Positions 46,463 through 55,507 of a stretch of DNA of 64,000 bases are shown here, piece after piece. Position numbers and translations under genes: made by a program. This stretch comes from JANYLB01 sp963837715 (GTDB taxonomy: Bacteria > Actinomycetota > Acidimicrobiia > IMCC26256 > JANYLB01), in contig CAWIOF010000004.1 of NCBI GenBank assembly GCA_963837715.1, positions 1,268,206 to 1,332,205 on the forward strand, written 5' to 3'. Each line of letters starts with the position of its first letter. Within the stretch, counting starts at the first letter, position 1. Below the pieces are notes generated by a model. The model worked only from the letters and a program-made list of their open reading frames with translations. It searched no databases and was not told the DNA's origin.

Positions 46463-46492
46463 ATCTTGGGAGTGATCGCTCCTACGGTTACG
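46463..46492. promoter_or_regulatory. divergent menB/menE promoter region with the shared palindromic operator
   Basis: GGAGTGATCGCTCC (46469-46482) is the regulator's palindrome with one change. On the minus strand it is followed by CAAGAT (46468 to 46463), 10 bases before the menB GTG. On the plus strand, TTGGGA (46466-46471) and TACGGT (46489-46494) at 17 bases spacing could serve menE, whose ATG lies 8 bases further on. One operator could therefore control both directions. Confidence 0.65.
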
Positions 46493-46502
46493 GTAGCCAG
46501 CC

Positions 46503-47518
46503 ATGGATCGGCCGGGCGACTCGGGTATCGCGGGCGAGGTGGCGGAGATCCGTCGGGCCTGGGCGGCGCGCGAACCCGTCGTGGTCGCGACCTCGGGCAC
46601 CACCGGGGACCGCCGTTGGGTCGAGCACGGACCCTCGTCGGTTGAGGCGTCGTGCCTGGCGGTCAGCCGGGCGTTGGCCGTGGATCCCGAACGCGACCGG
46701 TGGTTGCTGTGCATCCCGGCCGGATTCGTGGCCGGGCGGGCCGTGGTGCTGCGGGGCGAGGTGACCGGCACCCCGGTCACGGTCCACGAGCGGTTCGATC
46801 CCGAGGCCGTGGGCCGGGCCGCGGGCGCCTGCTCCCTCGTCTCCCTCGTCGCGACCCAGCTCGCACGCCTGCTCGACGCGGGGGCACCGCTCCATCGGTT
46901 CCGGACGGTCCTGCTCGGGGGCGGTCCCGTTCCGTCCGGCCTCCTCGCACGCGCCGCTGCCGTCGGGGTGCACGTCCACACCACCTACGGCCTCACCGAG
47001 ACGTTCGGCGGGTGCGTGCACGACGGACACCCCCTCGATGGTGTCTCGATCCGGCTCGCGCCGGAGTCGGCCGAGGTGCTCGTGCGCGGGCCGGTGCTCA
47101 TGCGGGGCTACCGCGACGATCCCGAGGCGACGCGGGCCGCGTTCACCGGCGACGGTTGGCTGCGCACCGGTGACGTCGGGCGGTTCGGGGCCGACGGTCG
47201 ACTCGAGATCGTCGACCGGTTGAAGGACCTCGTCATCACCGGTGGCGTCAACGTGAGCCCGACCGCGGTCGAGCGCGTCCTGCAGACGTACCCGGCCTTC
47301 GCCGACGTGTGTGTCGTCGGGGTGCCCGACCCGGAGTGGGGTGAACGCGTCGTGTGCTGCGCGGTGCTCACCGCGGGCTCCCCGCCACCGTCGATCGACG
47401 AGCTGCGGGCCTTCGCCGCGACCTGCTCCCTCCGGCGGAACTGCCGAAGGAGTTGCGGATCGTGGCGGAGATCCCGCGAACCCCGAGCGGCAAGCCGCTG
47501 CGGCGCGTCCTTCGCTGA
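46503..47518 (+). CDS. menE: o-succinylbenzoate-CoA ligase (apparent frameshift)
   Basis: A roughly 338-residue acyl-adenylating enzyme. VVVATSGTTGDRRWVEH is the phosphate-binding loop, VHTTYGLTETFGGCVHDG the adenine motif, GDGWLRTGDVGRFGADGRLEIVDRLKDLVITGGVNVSPTAVE the hinge, and after a shift near 47428, LPKELRIVAEIPRTPSGKPLRRVLR gives the C-terminal catalytic Lys. Short for this family but complete. Divergent from menB over the shared operator, with a near-leaderless start. Confidence 0.9.
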
Positions 47519-47521
47519 TCC

Positions 47522-48051
47522 TCAGCTGATGGCGCGGAGGTTCGCCACGATGTCGTCGACGACGCCGTCGACGGTGCCGTCGGTTCCCACGAGCAGGTCG
47601 GCGACCTCGGCGAACAGCGGGTCGCGCGCGAGGCGCTGTTCCTCGGCGAGCAGGAGCTGATCAGCTTCCAAGCCGCGGCCGACCCGTCGACCCGCTGTCG
47701 GTACGTCGGGCCAACGTCTCCGGTGCGGCGGTGAGCCACACCACGAACGCCGCTGCCTGCATCCGGGCTCGGAGCTCGGCGTCGGTCACGGTCGACGCCG
47801 CGGCGGTGATCACCGCCGGACCGGCACGGTCGAGCGCGTCACGCAGCACCGCCGCCTCACGGTCGTGGAGCGCGTCGACCCCGTCGTCTCCCGCGATCTC
47901 GGCGGCAGTCCGGCCCGCGTGCGCCTCGAGCAGGGCATCGTTGTCGACCAAGGGCAGACGGAGGCGGGCGGCGAGGAGCCGGCCGATGGTGGTCTTTCCG
48001 CTGCCCATCGGACCGATGAGCACGATGGGCTCGTTCCGGGTGATGGTCCAT
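47522..48051 (-). CDS. aroK: shikimate kinase-like P-loop kinase (apparent frameshift)
   Basis: P-loop kinase with IVLIGPMGSGKTTIGRLLAARLRLPLVDNDALLE (Walker A and shikimate-binding Asp), EIAGDDGVDALHDREAAVLRDAL and LTAAPETLARRTDSGSTGRPRL (lid with Arg). The last 47 or so residues are in another frame, joined near 47672. It fits shikimate kinase, which makes the chorismate consumed by MenF, but gluconate kinase-like members are close. The start is uncertain: the ATG at 48051 needs another one-base shift, and an in-frame GTG just before VLIGPM is an alternative. It converges on menE. Confidence 0.7.
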
Positions 48052-48084
48052 GATCGGTAACGTACGACCTCAAGACGCCGAGCG

Positions 48085-48972
48085 GTGGGGGATCCAAGCG
48101 TGCGTCGGACGCGGATGGTCGTGATGGTCGGGATCGTGGGCGCTGCACTCCTGCTCGCCGCGTGTGTGCCGGTCCCGCCCACGCCGGGGACCCCACGAGG
48201 GAGCGGCTGCGGCAAGGCCGCGGTCACCGGCAACCTCCAGGCGAAGAAGCTGCTGTCGGGTGGGGTGGCGCGCGACTACTTCCTCACCGTCCCGTCGACC
48301 TACGACCCGAACGTGAAGTCGCCGATCGTGTTCAACTTCCACGGGCACGGGTCGACTGCGACCGAGCAGTACCTCTACACCCAGCTCGACGCCAAGGGTG
48401 CGGCGCGGGGCTTCATCGTGGTGACGCCGAACGGCATCGACAAGCAGTGGGACTACACCGCGCCGTCGGTCGACTTCACCTACACCGACGACCTCGTGCG
48501 GTACCTCGACTCCGTCCTCTGCATCGACCCCGATCGCATCTTCACGACGGGCATGTCGAACGGCGCCGCGTTCTCGTCGGCGGTCGTCTGCCGGTCCGAC
48601 ATCGGCTTCGATGCGTTCGCGACCGTCACCGCACTGACTCCGGCTTGTTCCGACCCGAACGTGAAGATGCCGATGCTGGCGTTCCACGGCACCGCCGATC
48701 CGGTCGTGCCGTACTCCATCGCCGGGCCGTTGACCGCCTCGTGGGCCACTCGGAACGGGTGCGACACCACCCCCGTCGAGGCCCGCATCGAGCCCGACAT
48801 CCAGCGGCGGACCTTCGTCGGTTGCGACGCCGGTCTCTCCGCCACCCTCTACTCCGTCGAGGGCGGGGGCCACACCTGGCCCGACGGCCTCGTCGACCTT
48901 CCCCAGTTCGGCGCCACGACCCGCACGATCGACGCGTCCGACCTGATCCTCGACTTCTTCGCCGCCCAGTAG
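48085..48972 (+). CDS. CE1/PHB depolymerase-like esterase lipoprotein
   Basis: A 295-residue exported hydrolase with a lipobox (LLLAACVPV). PIVFNFHGHGSTATEQ is the oxyanion region, FTTGMSNGAAFSSAVVC the Ser elbow, MLAFHGTADPVVPYSI the Asp and EGGGHTWPDG the His. Such LpqC/feruloyl esterase/PHB depolymerase-like proteins cleave polyester or phenolic esters outside the cell. GTG start at 48085; the GTG at 48100 is an alternative. Paralogous to the gene at 50031. Confidence 0.85.
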   Translation: MGDPSVRRTRMVVMVGIVGAALLLAACVPVPPTPGTPRGSGCGKAAVTGNLQAKKLLSGGVARDYFLTVPSTYDPNVKSPIVFNFHGHGSTATEQYLYTQLDAKGAARGFIVVTPNGIDKQWDYTAPSVDFTYTDDLVRYLDSVLCIDPDRIFTTGMSNGAAFSSAVVCRSDIGFDAFATVTALTPACSDPNVKMPMLAFHGTADPVVPYSIAGPLTASWATRNGCDTTPVEARIEPDIQRRTFVGCDAGLSATLYSVEGGGHTWPDGLVDLPQFGATTRTIDASDLILDFFAAQ

Positions 48973-48987
48973 CTCCTCCGGAGTCGA

Positions 48988-49449
48988 TCAGGTCGAGGTC
49001 ACCTGGAACAGGGCGGTGATCTTCTCGATCGTCTCCTGCTCCTTCGGGTTCACGGTCTTCGCCGCTTTCGCCACCGCCTGGGCGATGTCGACGAGCCAGC
49101 CCGCGACCTCGGCCGCCTCGATCGCCGACGTGTTCGCGCGGAGGGCGGTGGCCGCGGGCTCGAGGTCGGCGAGCGCGCCGGCGATCACCGCGTCGAGGTC
49201 CTTGCCCCGGTGCTCGTTCATGTCGTGCCGGGCTTCCTTGGTGTCGGCCTCGGCGGCGATGGCGGCGACGAGGTCGTTCGCCACGCCGCGGTCGCCCGGC
49301 TGCGCAATGGAGCGCGCGCTCGCGCTGGCTTCCTTGACCATCGAGATCGGACCGTGCTCACCGGCCGCGAAGATGGCCATGGTCACCATCAGTGGCGCGT
49401 CGGTCAGTGCGTGCCACTCGTCGTCGGTGAATGCGGACTTGTCGGTCAT
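48988..49449 (-). CDS. conserved hypothetical protein
   Basis: A 153-residue helical protein. FTDDEWHALTDAPLMVTMAIFAAGEHGPISMVKE, then DLVAAIAAEADTKEARHD, then AAEVAGWLVDIAQAVAKAAKTVNPKEQETI. No signal or membrane helix. The body is Ala-rich and acidic. I do not know its function. It converges on the PHB depolymerase-like gene with only 15 bases between stops. Confidence 0.65.
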   Translation of the reverse strand: MTDKSAFTDDEWHALTDAPLMVTMAIFAAGEHGPISMVKEASASARSIAQPGDRGVANDLVAAIAAEADTKEARHDMNEHRGKDLDAVIAGALADLEPAATALRANTSAIEAAEVAGWLVDIAQAVAKAAKTVNPKEQETIEKITALFQVTST

Positions 49450-49526
49450 CGGTGCTCCTGGTTCGGACGGGTGCGGCGAGCGTACCGGCACCGCCGCAGA
49501 TCCGGCCCGGACAGTAGGGTGCGCCG

Positions 49527-49958
49527 ATGCCGAGCGATGTGATGTTGAAGGTCATGAACGGTCTGCACCGCGGCCTGCTCGCGGTCAGCTTCGGTCACTT
49601 CGGTTGGGATGCGCTCGGCATGCCGGTGCTCGAGCTCACCACGATCGGGCGGAAGTCGGGTCAGCCCCGCTCCGTGATGCTCACGTCGCCGTGGCACGAG
49701 GGCGACACCTACGCGATCGTCGCCTCCCGGGGCGGCGACGACACCAACCCGGCGTGGTTCCACAACTTGCGCGACAACCCCGACGTCGAGGTGTCGATGC
49801 GGGGGAAGCAGCAGCCGATGCGTGCCCGGGTGGCCGACGCCGAGGAGCGGGCTCGGCTCTGGCCGATCATCACCGCCGCCCACAAGAACTACGCGGGCTA
49901 CCAGACGAAGACCGATCGCGAGATCCCCGTGGTGCTGCTCGAACCCCGCTCGGCGTGA
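49527..49958 (+). CDS. F420-dependent nitroreductase (Ddn family)
   Basis: A 143-residue protein of the deazaflavin-dependent nitroreductase family: VLELTTIGRKSGQPRSVMLTSPW, then YAIVASRGGDDTNPAWFHNLRDNPDVEVSM, then the Tyr in KNYAGYQTKT. These are the F420-binding strands and loop of Ddn/FGD-like proteins. The natural substrate is unknown, possibly quinones. It sits upstream of the second CE1 esterase with an operator-like palindrome between. Confidence 0.88.
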   Translation: MPSDVMLKVMNGLHRGLLAVSFGHFGWDALGMPVLELTTIGRKSGQPRSVMLTSPWHEGDTYAIVASRGGDDTNPAWFHNLRDNPDVEVSMRGKQQPMRARVADAEERARLWPIITAAHKNYAGYQTKTDREIPVVLLEPRSA

Positions 49959-49982
49959 ACCGAATCCCCGGACCTGCTTGAA

Positions 49983-49996
49983 TGAGCGTTCGCTCA
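49983..49996 (+). promoter_or_regulatory. TetR-like palindromic site
   Basis: TGAGCG and CGCTCA flank a two-base TT centre, in an AT-richer stretch between the Ddn stop and the second CE1 esterase. This size and symmetry is usual for TetR operators. A good ribosome site (GGGGGAGA) precedes the esterase ATG. Confidence 0.5.
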
Positions 49997-50030
49997 GGCT
50001 GAATCGAAGTTCGTTCCGGGGGGAGATCTG

Positions 50031-50940
50031 ATGCGGTCACGGATGATCATCGCGGTCGTGGTGCTCACGGCGGCGCTCGCCGGGTGCGCGTGGTTTCCCG
50101 GTGGTACGGCGCCGAGCGCCGACCCGACGACCATCCCGTCGGGTGGATGCACCGCCGCCACGCCCCGGACCCCCGGGCTCGAGACGATGAACATCACGTC
50201 GGGTGGGGTGGCCCGTACCTACCTGCGGCGTGTCCCCGCCGGCTACGACCCGACTGAGCCGGCGCCGGTCGTGTTCGCGATCCACGGACTGGGGGAAGGG
50301 CGCGGTCCACACCACCATGTCGGAGTGGGCGCCGCGCGCCGACGCGAACGGCTTCGTCGTGATCTACCCGCAGGGTCTCGGGAATCCGGTCGCCTGGAAC
50401 GCGGCACTCGGGTCGGCAGATCTCGCCTACATCAGCCAGGTGCTCGATCGCGTCGAAGACGACCTGTGCCTCGACACCCGTCGCGTCTTCGCGGCCGGCC
50501 TCTCGATGGGCGCGTTCATGTCGTCGTCGATCGCATGCCAATTCGCAGATCGGTTCGCCGCGGTGGCCCTCGTCGCCGGGATGCGCAATCCCGCCGGATG
50601 TGCACCGAGCCGTGCCGTTCCCGCGGTCACGTTCCACGGCACCGCCGACACGTGGGTGTCGTTCGCGTCCACGCCGGGGATCGTCGCGGCCTGGGCGGCA
50701 CGCAACGCGTGCTCGGCGACGCCGAGCGAGGTGCCCGTCGCGAGCGATGTGACGCTGGTCCGCTACCTCTGTCCGCTCGGCCAGGAAGTCGGCTTCTACC
50801 GGATCGCCGACGGCGGTCACGCGTGGCCCGGCAGCGAGTTCTCCCGCGCGATCGAAGCCGCGGTCGGCTTCACCACGTTCTCGATCAACGCGTCCGACAT
50901 CATCTGGAACTTCTTCAGCCGCCATCCGATGCCGGTGTAG
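50031..50940 (+). CDS. CE1/PHB depolymerase-like esterase lipoprotein, paralogue (apparent frameshift)
   Basis: A roughly 302-residue exported protein (lipobox LTAALAGCAWF). The first frame ends AIHGLGEG and the second has AVHTTMSEWAPRADANGFVVIYPQ, joined near 50298. FAAGLSMGAFMSSSIACQ has the Ser, VTFHGTADTWVSF the Asp and ADGGHAWPG the His. Similar layout to the gene at 48085, with INASDIIWNFF matching IDASDLILDFF there. ATG chosen because of the ribosome site. Confidence 0.85.
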
Positions 50941-50949
50941 GTTCGGGCC

Positions 50950-51420
50950 GTGCTGCTCGACGGCTTCAACCACGTCGCGGTCCTCACCAACGACACGGAT
51001 CGGCTCCAGGAGTTCTGGGTCTCGGTGTTCGACGCGACCGTCGGTGAGGCGCCTGAGATGCCACCGGAGGCGGGGATGAGGCTCTCCTTCATCCTCGTGG
51101 GCCCGCACTCCGAGCTCAACGTGTTCGAGATCGAGGGGAACACCGAGGCCGACCACCAGACCCCCGGGTTCGGGCGCGGTCGGCTCGATCACCTCGCGGT
51201 GCACGCGGCATCGCTCGATGCATTCGACACGATCCGTGAGCGCCTCATCGCCCGCGGCGCCGCCGACGAGTTCGTCACCGACTTCGGACCGGTGCTCAGC
51301 ATCTTCTTCCGGGATCCCGATGGTCTCGAGTGCGAGGTGTGCGTCGAGAACCCCGACGCACAGCCAGGGATCTTGAACCCACCCGGCACGCCGGCCCGTC
51401 GCTACGTCGCCGCGCCCTAG
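50950..51420 (+). CDS. VOC family protein
   Basis: A 156-residue vicinal oxygen chelate protein: GFNHVAVLTNDTDRLQEFW, then RLDHLAVHAASLDAFDTI and SIFFRDPDGLECEVCVENP. Possible metal ligands are the His residues of NHVAVL and DHLAVH and a Glu in GLECEV. GTG start 9 bases after the CE1 esterase stop, so probably the same transcript. The substrate is unknown. Confidence 0.8.
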   Translation: MLLDGFNHVAVLTNDTDRLQEFWVSVFDATVGEAPEMPPEAGMRLSFILVGPHSELNVFEIEGNTEADHQTPGFGRGRLDHLAVHAASLDAFDTIRERLIARGAADEFVTDFGPVLSIFFRDPDGLECEVCVENPDAQPGILNPPGTPARRYVAAP

Positions 51421-51435
51421 GCGCCCGCCCGGCCT

Positions 51436-52347
51436 GTGTTCACCCGGATCGCCGAAGCGGTGGCGCCGGGGGCGCGTGTCATACGGGTGTCGACGTTTCC
51501 CGGGGGGCTCTCGTCGGAGATGACCCTCGTCGACGTCGAGGTCGCCGACGGATCCCGACGGCGCTTCGTCGTTCGCCGGGCGCGTCGCGAGCGCGGCTCG
51601 ATTCCCATGGTGGTCGAGTACCGGCTGCTCCACACCGCGTGGGCCCGGGGTCTCCCGGTTCCCGAGCCGCTCCTGTTCGACGGGTCGGGCGCCGTGTCGG
51701 AACAGCCGTACATGGTGCTGGAGTACGTCGACGGCGAACCCCGTTGCACCTCCGACGACGGCACGGAGAAGGCCCGCCGGATCGCCGACGTGCTTGCCTC
51801 GATCCACGCGCTCGACGCTGCCGATCCCGCCCTGGTCGACCTTCCCGGTCGGACCGAGCGTGTCTCCCATGTCCTCGCGGAATGCACCGAGCCCTTCGAT
51901 GACACGCTCCGCGAGCGGCGCATCGTCGAGGTTCTGCGGGCCAACTGGCCTCCTCCGCCACCCGAACGGACCGCGCTCTTGCACTGCGACATCTGGCTCG
52001 GGAACCTGCTCTGGGCCGGTTCCGACATCGTCGCGGTGATCGACTGGGAGAACGCCCATCTGGGCGACCCGCTCGCCGACGTCGGGATCACGCGCCTGGA
52101 GTGCGCGTGGTCGTTCGGTCGCGACGCGGTGGACGCGTTCACCGACCGCTACGTTGCACGCACCGGTGTCGACGCGCGGACGCTCCCGCTCTGGGACCTC
52201 GCGGCTGCGAGACGTCCCGCCGGAGAGCTCCCGCGTTGGGCGGCCGACTGGGCGAACTACGGCCGCCCCGACATGACCGTCGAGCAGATGCGCGACGCGC
52301 AGTGCTGGTTCGTCGACGACGCGCTCGAAGCGCTCGGTGAGCGGTGA
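51436..52347 (+). CDS. phosphotransferase family protein (APH-like)
   Basis: A 303-residue kinase-fold protein. LLHCDIWLGNLLWAG is the catalytic loop (Asp and Asn) and VIDWENAHLGDPLADVGITRLE the metal site, with RRFVVRRARRERG and YMVLEYVDGEP in the N lobe. The substrate is unknown; the family includes aminoglycoside, choline and thiamine kinases. GTG start 15 bases after the VOC gene. A tRNA gene follows on the other strand. Confidence 0.78.
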   Translation: MFTRIAEAVAPGARVIRVSTFPGGLSSEMTLVDVEVADGSRRRFVVRRARRERGSIPMVVEYRLLHTAWARGLPVPEPLLFDGSGAVSEQPYMVLEYVDGEPRCTSDDGTEKARRIADVLASIHALDAADPALVDLPGRTERVSHVLAECTEPFDDTLRERRIVEVLRANWPPPPPERTALLHCDIWLGNLLWAGSDIVAVIDWENAHLGDPLADVGITRLECAWSFGRDAVDAFTDRYVARTGVDARTLPLWDLAAARRPAGELPRWAADWANYGRPDMTVEQMRDAQCWFVDDALEALGER

Positions 52348-52358
52348 CCCGTCGGCAG

Positions 52359-52431
52359 TGCCCTCGACAGGATTCGAACCTGTGACACACGGTTTAGGAA
52401 ACCGATGCTCTATCCCCTGAGCTACGAGGGC
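52359..52431 (-). tRNA. tRNA-Arg (CCT anticodon)
   Basis: Minus strand: GCCCTCG acceptor stem at the 5' end pairs with CGAGGGC at the 3' end. TAGCTCAGGGGATAGAGC forms the D arm, and the loop TTCCTAA carries anticodon CCT with T33 and A37. CAGGTTCGAATCCTG is the T arm. Anticodon CCT reads AGG, so arginine. Discriminator base A; CCA is not encoded. Confidence 0.95.
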
Positions 52432-52696
52432 GGGGGTTGTGTGTGCAGGTCAGAGGGTAGTTGTCTGTCGCCGGCGCCCGGGCTCGTCGCAGGCGGGCGC
52501 TCCTCGTGTCCGATAGAGATCGCGTGATCAATCCTTGGAGTGCTGTGAGGGTGGGCGCTGTCTCCTTCATGCCACATCTATGCGCATCTTCTGCTGCCAA
52601 ACGCGACAGCGCGCGGCGAAAGTTCTGGTCGGTGCCCAACCAGAGTCATGGAGGTCGGATCGCGGCGTCGGAACCCGGGCACAGGCGAAGAGCCGG
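52432..52696. other. gap between tRNA-Arg and LuxR regulator
   Basis: About 265 bases with short frames but no ribosome-site-supported gene, no strong hairpin and no recognised motif. The tRNA promoter for the minus strand should lie just upstream of 52431; I do not see a convincing hexamer pair. Confidence 0.4.
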
Positions 52697-55507
52697 CTAC
52701 TCGAGGTCGGCAAGTGCGGTCTTGAGTTCGGCACGCGACGCGATCCCGAGCTTGATGAAGACCTTGCGCAAGTGGTACTCGGCGGTGCGCGCGCTGATGA
52801 ACAATCGCGCACCGATATCTCGGTTGGTCAGCCCTTCACGGGCTAGGCGCGCCACGTTGAGCTCCTGGTCCGTCAGTTGGCTCAGGGTCTCGACTGTGCG
52901 GGTGCGCACCGTCTCCCCGGTCGCGCTCAACTCTCGTGCCGCGCGCTCTGCAAAGCCGTTCAGTCCGGCTCCTGAGAGCAGGTCGTAGGCCGCCCGCAGC
53001 TGTTCGCGCGCGTCAACCCGCCGGTTCTGGCGGCGCAAAGCCTCGCCGTACAGGAGCCGGGTACGCCCGATCATGATCGGGACGCCTTGACGCTCGAAGC
53101 GCTCGATCGCATCCCGGTAGAGGCGCTCTGCCTCGCCGCCTTCACGGAGCTGTGCTTCGGCCATGGCTAGTACACCGAGCGCCCAGTCGTTTCCGAGGGG
53201 AGTGGTGACACCCGCCAGGCGCACGAACGCCTCTTCTGCGAGCTCACCCTCGCCCGTCCGTGTCGCCGCCTCGACGAGCTCGAGCAAGGTTCGCATCGCG
53301 TGGCTCAACTCGTGGGTGTATGGCAGTTCACGGCGCCCGACCTCGACTGCCTCGGAGTACCGGCCGAGGCCGTTGTAGAGGATGGCTTCGGCGAAGTTCG
53401 CGGCGCTCAATGCGTAGCCCTCGCCTCGGGCTTCACCGTCGACTCGGACGTCTTTGGCCAGGCGTCCCACCTCTTCGGCTTGTCCGCGATAGGCCGCGAG
53501 GAACATGCGGCCGTACGGAGGCAGCGGGTGGCCGGTGACTTCCTTGATGGCGTCGATCTCGTCGCAGGACGCGTCGGCTGCGTCGAGGTCGCCGTCGACG
53601 GTTTGCGCGAGCATCAGCAAGCTCAGCGCGATCGGTAGAACCGTGAGGACTCCGTCCGCGCGTGCCAACTCGACCTGTCGATCGGCGAGCGCACGGAGCG
53701 CTCGGGCATCCCAAAGGTCTTGCGCGGCTCGGGAGGCGAACCACATCCAGTGCAGCTCGTGCGCGTCCGGGGGATTCTCGAGGAACGCGTTCAGCGCTCG
53801 GCGCAGGGTCGGGATCGCAGCGGTCTGTCCCTCTGCGGCGAGCAGCGCCTGGCCTCGCAAGATCAGATCGTGAGCTCGATCTGAGTGGTCATCGGCTGTC
53901 GCCTCGAGGATTGCCTGCGAGACCGCCGCGACTTCATTGGCATCGCCGAGCCGGCCTCCGTAGATCGCGGCCGCGAGGGCTTCGATGTAGGTGTCGCGTG
54001 CAAGTGCCCGGTCGAGCGGTTCGAGACCCTGCGCCGCGGCAAGGAGTTGTCGGGCGCCGCTGCTGTCGCGGCGCAGTGCATACCCTGCCCGGGCGCGCAG
54101 CCGAGCGATGAGCGCCTCCTGAAGGACGGTCAGGTGCTCGTCCTGCGCGGTGTCGAGGAGCCGAAGTGCAGTCTCGGGCGCGCCCGCGTCGTGCTTGGCC
54201 TCGGCGGCCGCGATCAACCGCTGCGCGCGTGCGAACGGCGCCGGCGTCAGGGCAGCCGCTCGTTCCAGGAAGGCTGCAGTGGCGGCGGCGCCGCCCCGAG
54301 TTCGTGCTCGCGCAGCTGACCGCACGAGGTCGGCGGCAACCGTTTCGTCGGGTCGCAACGTTGCGCTGGCTCGGTGCCACGCCCGACGGTCAGGGTCGCG
54401 TTCGACGTCGGTGGCGTCTGCGAGCGCGGCGTGGACACGTCGCCGATCGTCGGGCGATGCGGCCCGATAGATCGCCGAGCGCACCAGCGGGTGCCGGAAG
54501 CCGACTCGCGCGCCGACGACGAGGGCATCGGCTCGCTCGGCCAGGTCGAAGTTCTCCGGTCCGAGCCCCAATTCCGTGCTCGCTCGCCAGAGCAGCCCCG
54601 GATCTCCGGTCGGGTCGGCGGCCGCGAGCAGCAAGAGGAGGCGGGTCGGCTCCGGGAGGGGTTCAAGTTGTGCGATCACGCTCTGCTCGATGCGGCTCTC
54701 CAACGGCATCGAGCTCGTGAGCGCGAAGCCGCCGGCAATCTCGGCGGGGCCCAAGGCTCGTGGGAGCTCGCGGAGCGCGAGTGGGTTGCCCCTCGCTTCA
54801 GCGATGAGCTGATCGCGCACACGCACGTCGACTGGTCCTGGGACTGCGATCTGGAACAGCTCGCGTGCGTCGTCGTCTCCGAGTCCCTCGACGACGAGTT
54901 GCGGCAAACCAGCGAACCTCTCGCCGACCGTGCGCATCGCCAGCGCGATCACGATTCCTTCCGCGTCGAGGCGGCGGGCAACGAAGGCGATTGCCTGCGC
55001 AGAGTCCTCGTCGAGCCACTGGGCGTCGTCCACGATGCAGAGAAGCGGCCGTGTCTCAGCGAACTCGGTGAGCAGACCAAGCACCGCGAGGCCGACGAGG
55101 AGGGGGCCAGGCGCCGGCGCAGCGCGTAGTCCGAACGCCGTTTCGAGCGCCTCGCGTTGTGGGGCTGGGAGGTTCCCGATGGCCTGCATCATGGGATTGC
55201 ACAGCAGCTGCAAGCCTGCGTACGGGAGTTCCATCTCTGATTCTGACGCCACGATGCTCTTGGTCCTGACTGATGCCGCAGCGTGCGCTGCGGCGTAGTT
55301 CAGCAGGGCGGTCTTGCCGACGCCGGCCTCACCGGACACGACCAAGGCGCCGCTGCGTCCGCTGCGGGCGCGGCCGAGCAGCGACTCGAGCTCGGCGAGC
55401 TCGCGGCTTCTGCCCCAGAGCGGTGCGGCCTCGAGTGCGGTCACGCAACAATTTTGGTCCAATCGCGGGCGGCGCCGCTCGTCTGCCGCCGTGTCGACCG
55501 GGCTCAC
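52697..55507 (-). CDS. LAL-type LuxR-family transcriptional regulator
   Basis: A 936-residue regulator. It begins with LWGRSRELAELESLLGRARSG and Walker A VSGEAGVGKTALL, Walker B RPLLCIVDDAQWLDEDS, then a long helical TPR-like region. The C-terminal LuxR helix-turn-helix is LTDQELNVARLAREGLTNRDIGARLFISARTAEYHLRKVFIKLGI. The GTG start overlaps the YceI stop (GTGA), so it is co-expressed with YceI. The three-box element is upstream of that operon, so autoregulation is possible. Confidence 0.92.
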   Translation of the reverse strand: MSPVDTAADERRRPRLDQNCCVTALEAAPLWGRSRELAELESLLGRARSGRSGALVVSGEAGVGKTALLNYAAAHAAASVRTKSIVASESEMELPYAGLQLLCNPMMQAIGNLPAPQREALETAFGLRAAPAPGPLLVGLAVLGLLTEFAETRPLLCIVDDAQWLDEDSAQAIAFVARRLDAEGIVIALAMRTVGERFAGLPQLVVEGLGDDDARELFQIAVPGPVDVRVRDQLIAEARGNPLALRELPRALGPAEIAGGFALTSSMPLESRIEQSVIAQLEPLPEPTRLLLLLAAADPTGDPGLLWRASTELGLGPENFDLAERADALVVGARVGFRHPLVRSAIYRAASPDDRRRVHAALADATDVERDPDRRAWHRASATLRPDETVAADLVRSAARARTRGGAAATAAFLERAAALTPAPFARAQRLIAAAEAKHDAGAPETALRLLDTAQDEHLTVLQEALIARLRARAGYALRRDSSGARQLLAAAQGLEPLDRALARDTYIEALAAAIYGGRLGDANEVAAVSQAILEATADDHSDRAHDLILRGQALLAAEGQTAAIPTLRRALNAFLENPPDAHELHWMWFASRAAQDLWDARALRALADRQVELARADGVLTVLPIALSLLMLAQTVDGDLDAADASCDEIDAIKEVTGHPLPPYGRMFLAAYRGQAEEVGRLAKDVRVDGEARGEGYALSAANFAEAILYNGLGRYSEAVEVGRRELPYTHELSHAMRTLLELVEAATRTGEGELAEEAFVRLAGVTTPLGNDWALGVLAMAEAQLREGGEAERLYRDAIERFERQGVPIMIGRTRLLYGEALRRQNRRVDAREQLRAAYDLLSGAGLNGFAERAARELSATGETVRTRTVETLSQLTDQELNVARLAREGLTNRDIGARLFISARTAEYHLRKVFIKLGIASRAELKTALADLE

